From a bacterium (GTDB lineage: Bacteria; Patescibacteriota; Minisyncoccia; UBA6257; Brennerbacteraceae), in contig DAIDAW010000028.1 of NCBI GenBank assembly GCA_027310425.1, positions 1-6,089 of the forward strand: 6,089 nt of DNA, given 5' to 3'. Position numbers and translations under genes: made by a program. The notes under the pieces were generated by a model that had not been told where the DNA came from, did no database searches, and saw nothing but the letters and a program-made list of their open reading frames with translations. How positions within the stretch are numbered: position 1 is the stretch's first letter; each line of letters begins with the position of its first letter. Shown in pieces: positions 5,209 to 6,089 of this stretch.

Positions 5209-5238
5209 GCGCAAACGCCCTCGAAAGGGCGCTTGCGC
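5209..5238 (-). terminator. Strong hairpin with UUCG loop, possible terminator without U-tract
   Basis: The arms GCGCAA/TTGCGC (5209-5214, 5233-5238) and CGCCCT/AGGGCG (5216-5221, 5226-5231) enclose a four-base loop. In the minus-strand RNA the loop is UUCG, and the single mismatch becomes a G-U pair, giving a 13-pair stem. It follows the stop of the surface-protein gene (5311) and ends six bases before the -35 box, as expected for separating the two transcripts. No run of U follows, so efficient intrinsic termination is uncertain. It could instead protect a 3' end or form a cruciform. Confidence 0.4.
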
Positions 5239-5243
5239 AATGA

Positions 5244-5278
5244 TCTGCAGTTTCTGCAGAATTCCCCGCTAAAGGGAA
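5244..5278. repeat. Two short palindromes next to the long hairpin
   Basis: TCTGCAG-TTT-CTGCAGA (5244-5260) is a perfect 7-base stem with a 3-base loop. Immediately after it, TTCCC (5262-5266) and GGGAA (5274-5278) form a 5-base stem around CGCTAAA. With the hairpin at 5209-5238 they make a row of three inverted repeats in 70 bases of intergenic DNA. They may be parts of one dispersed intergenic palindrome family or a terminator cluster; one window cannot show which. Confidence 0.5.
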
Positions 5279-5310
5279 GTAAGGAAATTGCAGTATTACC
5301 TATCTCTGCT

Positions 5311-6087
5311 CTACCGTCTCGGTGTCACAGCGCTCAAGAGTCTGGTTGCGGGCGAGAGCACTTCCTGCCAGAGGAACTGCTTGATGGCGGCAACGAAGGA
5401 CTTGGTGTCAGACTTGGCGCCGTTCACGCAGGTTAAGGTGTAGGTGACATAGCCAGGGGTTTTGGGTTGGACTTTGAAGGAGCCCTGGGGTTCTGCCAGG
5501 TCGCCTTGCCACTGGCAGTCATTGGCTTGGCCAGGAGCGTCTGGGAGACGGGTGTAGGACTGGTCCTGGTAGGTGCAGGAGGCAGTGCAGGAGCGGGCGC
5601 CAGAGACTTTCCAGGCGATGTTTGCCTTGTAACCAGCAAGCATCTGGGGTTGCAGGATGAAGTAGAAGGGCTCTCCGGTGGAAGCGTTGGTGCGCTTGAT
5701 GAAGTTGGTTATTTCAAACTGTTCAATGAGGGGTTGATCAGAGGGCAGAGGTGAAGCCAAGAGCGTGGGCGTGGCGCCGGGAGTGGTGAAGGTGGGAGGA
5801 AGCGTTCGTCTGGGGACAGAGCCGGAACCATCACCGCCACGCTTACGAGGGAGAATACAGCCCCAGCCAACACAAGCTTGACCATTATTTTGGAACCAAG
5901 GCAAGAGTGAAACTGATTCCAAATAAGTACCATTTGCAAGCCCTAACCTTTCGAATGTTCTCGCTGAACAAGAAGGCATACACGCTTTAAAAGTTTTGAC
6001 GAGGTAATTTTGGACTTGCGAATAGCTTATAGCACCATTACTGTTTGCTACTACTTTAGCGGCAAGATTATTAGTTGGATTGTTGTA
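5311..6087 (-). CDS. Secreted/surface protein with Pro-Thr linker and Cys-rich Ig-like domain, 5' end missing
   Basis: The frame is open from the window edge to a TAG at 5311 (258 residues, start beyond the window). The first 80 or so residues are Cys-containing and read as folded protein (VQNYLVKTFKACMPSC, LLPWFQNNGQACVGWGC). A linker rich in Gly, then Pro and Thr, follows (GGDGSGS, TLPPTFTTPGATPTLL). Residues about 145-235 form a beta-rich domain with GARSCTASCTY, NDCQWQGDL, GSFKVQPKTPGYVTYTLTC and NGAKSDTKSF, resembling Ig-like surface domains with paired cysteines common in Parcubacteria envelope proteins. The C-terminal helix is amphipathic with no membrane anchor. Oddly, around 5885-5810 another frame encodes a good signal peptide, so the upstream part may belong to a different gene or the gene may carry a frameshift. 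Base composition also shifts from AT-rich to GC-rich near 5880. It is not part of the metal operon. Confidence 0.6.
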   Translation of the reverse strand, partial: YNNPTNNLAAKVVANSNGAISYSQVQNYLVKTFKACMPSCSARTFERLGLANGTYLESVSLLPWFQNNGQACVGWGCILPRKRGGDGSGSVPRRTLPPTFTTPGATPTLLASPLPSDQPLIEQFEITNFIKRTNASTGEPFYFILQPQMLAGYKANIAWKVSGARSCTASCTYQDQSYTRLPDAPGQANDCQWQGDLAEPQGSFKVQPKTPGYVTYTLTCVNGAKSDTKSFVAAIKQFLWQEVLSPATRLLSAVTPRR

Positions 6088-6089
6088 TA

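Noticed and set aside
5245..5266. Adjacent CTGCAG and GAATTC restriction-type sites suggesting a cloning-vector linker
   Set aside because: The sites form natural hairpins in an intergenic palindrome cluster, and no vector sequence is seen on either side.
5467..5754. Plus-strand Gly/Val-rich open frame opposite the surface-protein gene
   Set aside because: It lacks a domain pattern, and the opposite strand shows a regular Cys-containing beta domain with an ordinary stop.
1..6089. CRISPR arrays, tRNA or rRNA genes, transposases or integrases
   Set aside because: No regularly spaced direct repeats, no recognisable RNA genes and no mobile-element protein signatures were seen on either strand.

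Overview
The window looks like part of a Patescibacteria (Candidate Phyla Radiation, Parcubacteria-like) chromosome or bin. This is inferred from the compact run of very small genes, the style of the M23 and Ig-like surface proteins, and the mix of small membrane proteins with metal-handling proteins. No rRNA, tRNA or taxonomic marker is present, so the assignment is tentative. All coding regions I can support lie on the minus strand, so the window is best read from right to left.

Right end (about 5311-6089): the 3' part of a secreted or surface protein with a Pro/Thr linker and a Cys-containing Ig-like domain. An overlapping alternative frame encodes a convincing signal peptide, so a frameshift or gene fusion is possible. 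Next comes a 144-base spacer with three consecutive palindromes (5209-5278) and then a compact promoter. The promoter has a perfect TTGACA -35 box, a CsoR/RcnR-type G-tract operator in the spacer, and a -10 box so close to the start codon that the transcript would be nearly leaderless.

Main block (5166 down to 1): ten co-directional genes that look like one operon under that promoter. In transcription order they are: a CsoR/RcnR-family metal-sensing repressor; a 70-residue two-helix membrane protein; an SRPBCC-fold protein; a CcdA/DsbD-type thiol-electron transporter with two lone cysteines; an HMA-domain metallochaperone; a small thioredoxin-fold protein with a CHEC active site; a DUF5676-like membrane protein; a DUF2933-like membrane protein with a His/Cys-rich tail; a coiled-coil M23 (EnvC-like) protein lacking one zinc ligand; and the start of another small membrane protein cut by the window edge. 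A structured 91-base intercistronic region separates the CcdA-like gene from the HMA gene.

Taken together the cassette looks like a metal-inducible (Cu, or another soft or transition metal) stress module. It couples metal binding (HMA, His/Cys tail) to thiol redox chemistry (thioredoxin plus CcdA-like transporter) and envelope remodelling (M23). No P-type ATPase or metal reductase is visible; one could lie left of position 1. The combination, rather than any single gene, is the most unusual thing here. Almost none of the genes has a recognisable Shine-Dalgarno sequence.
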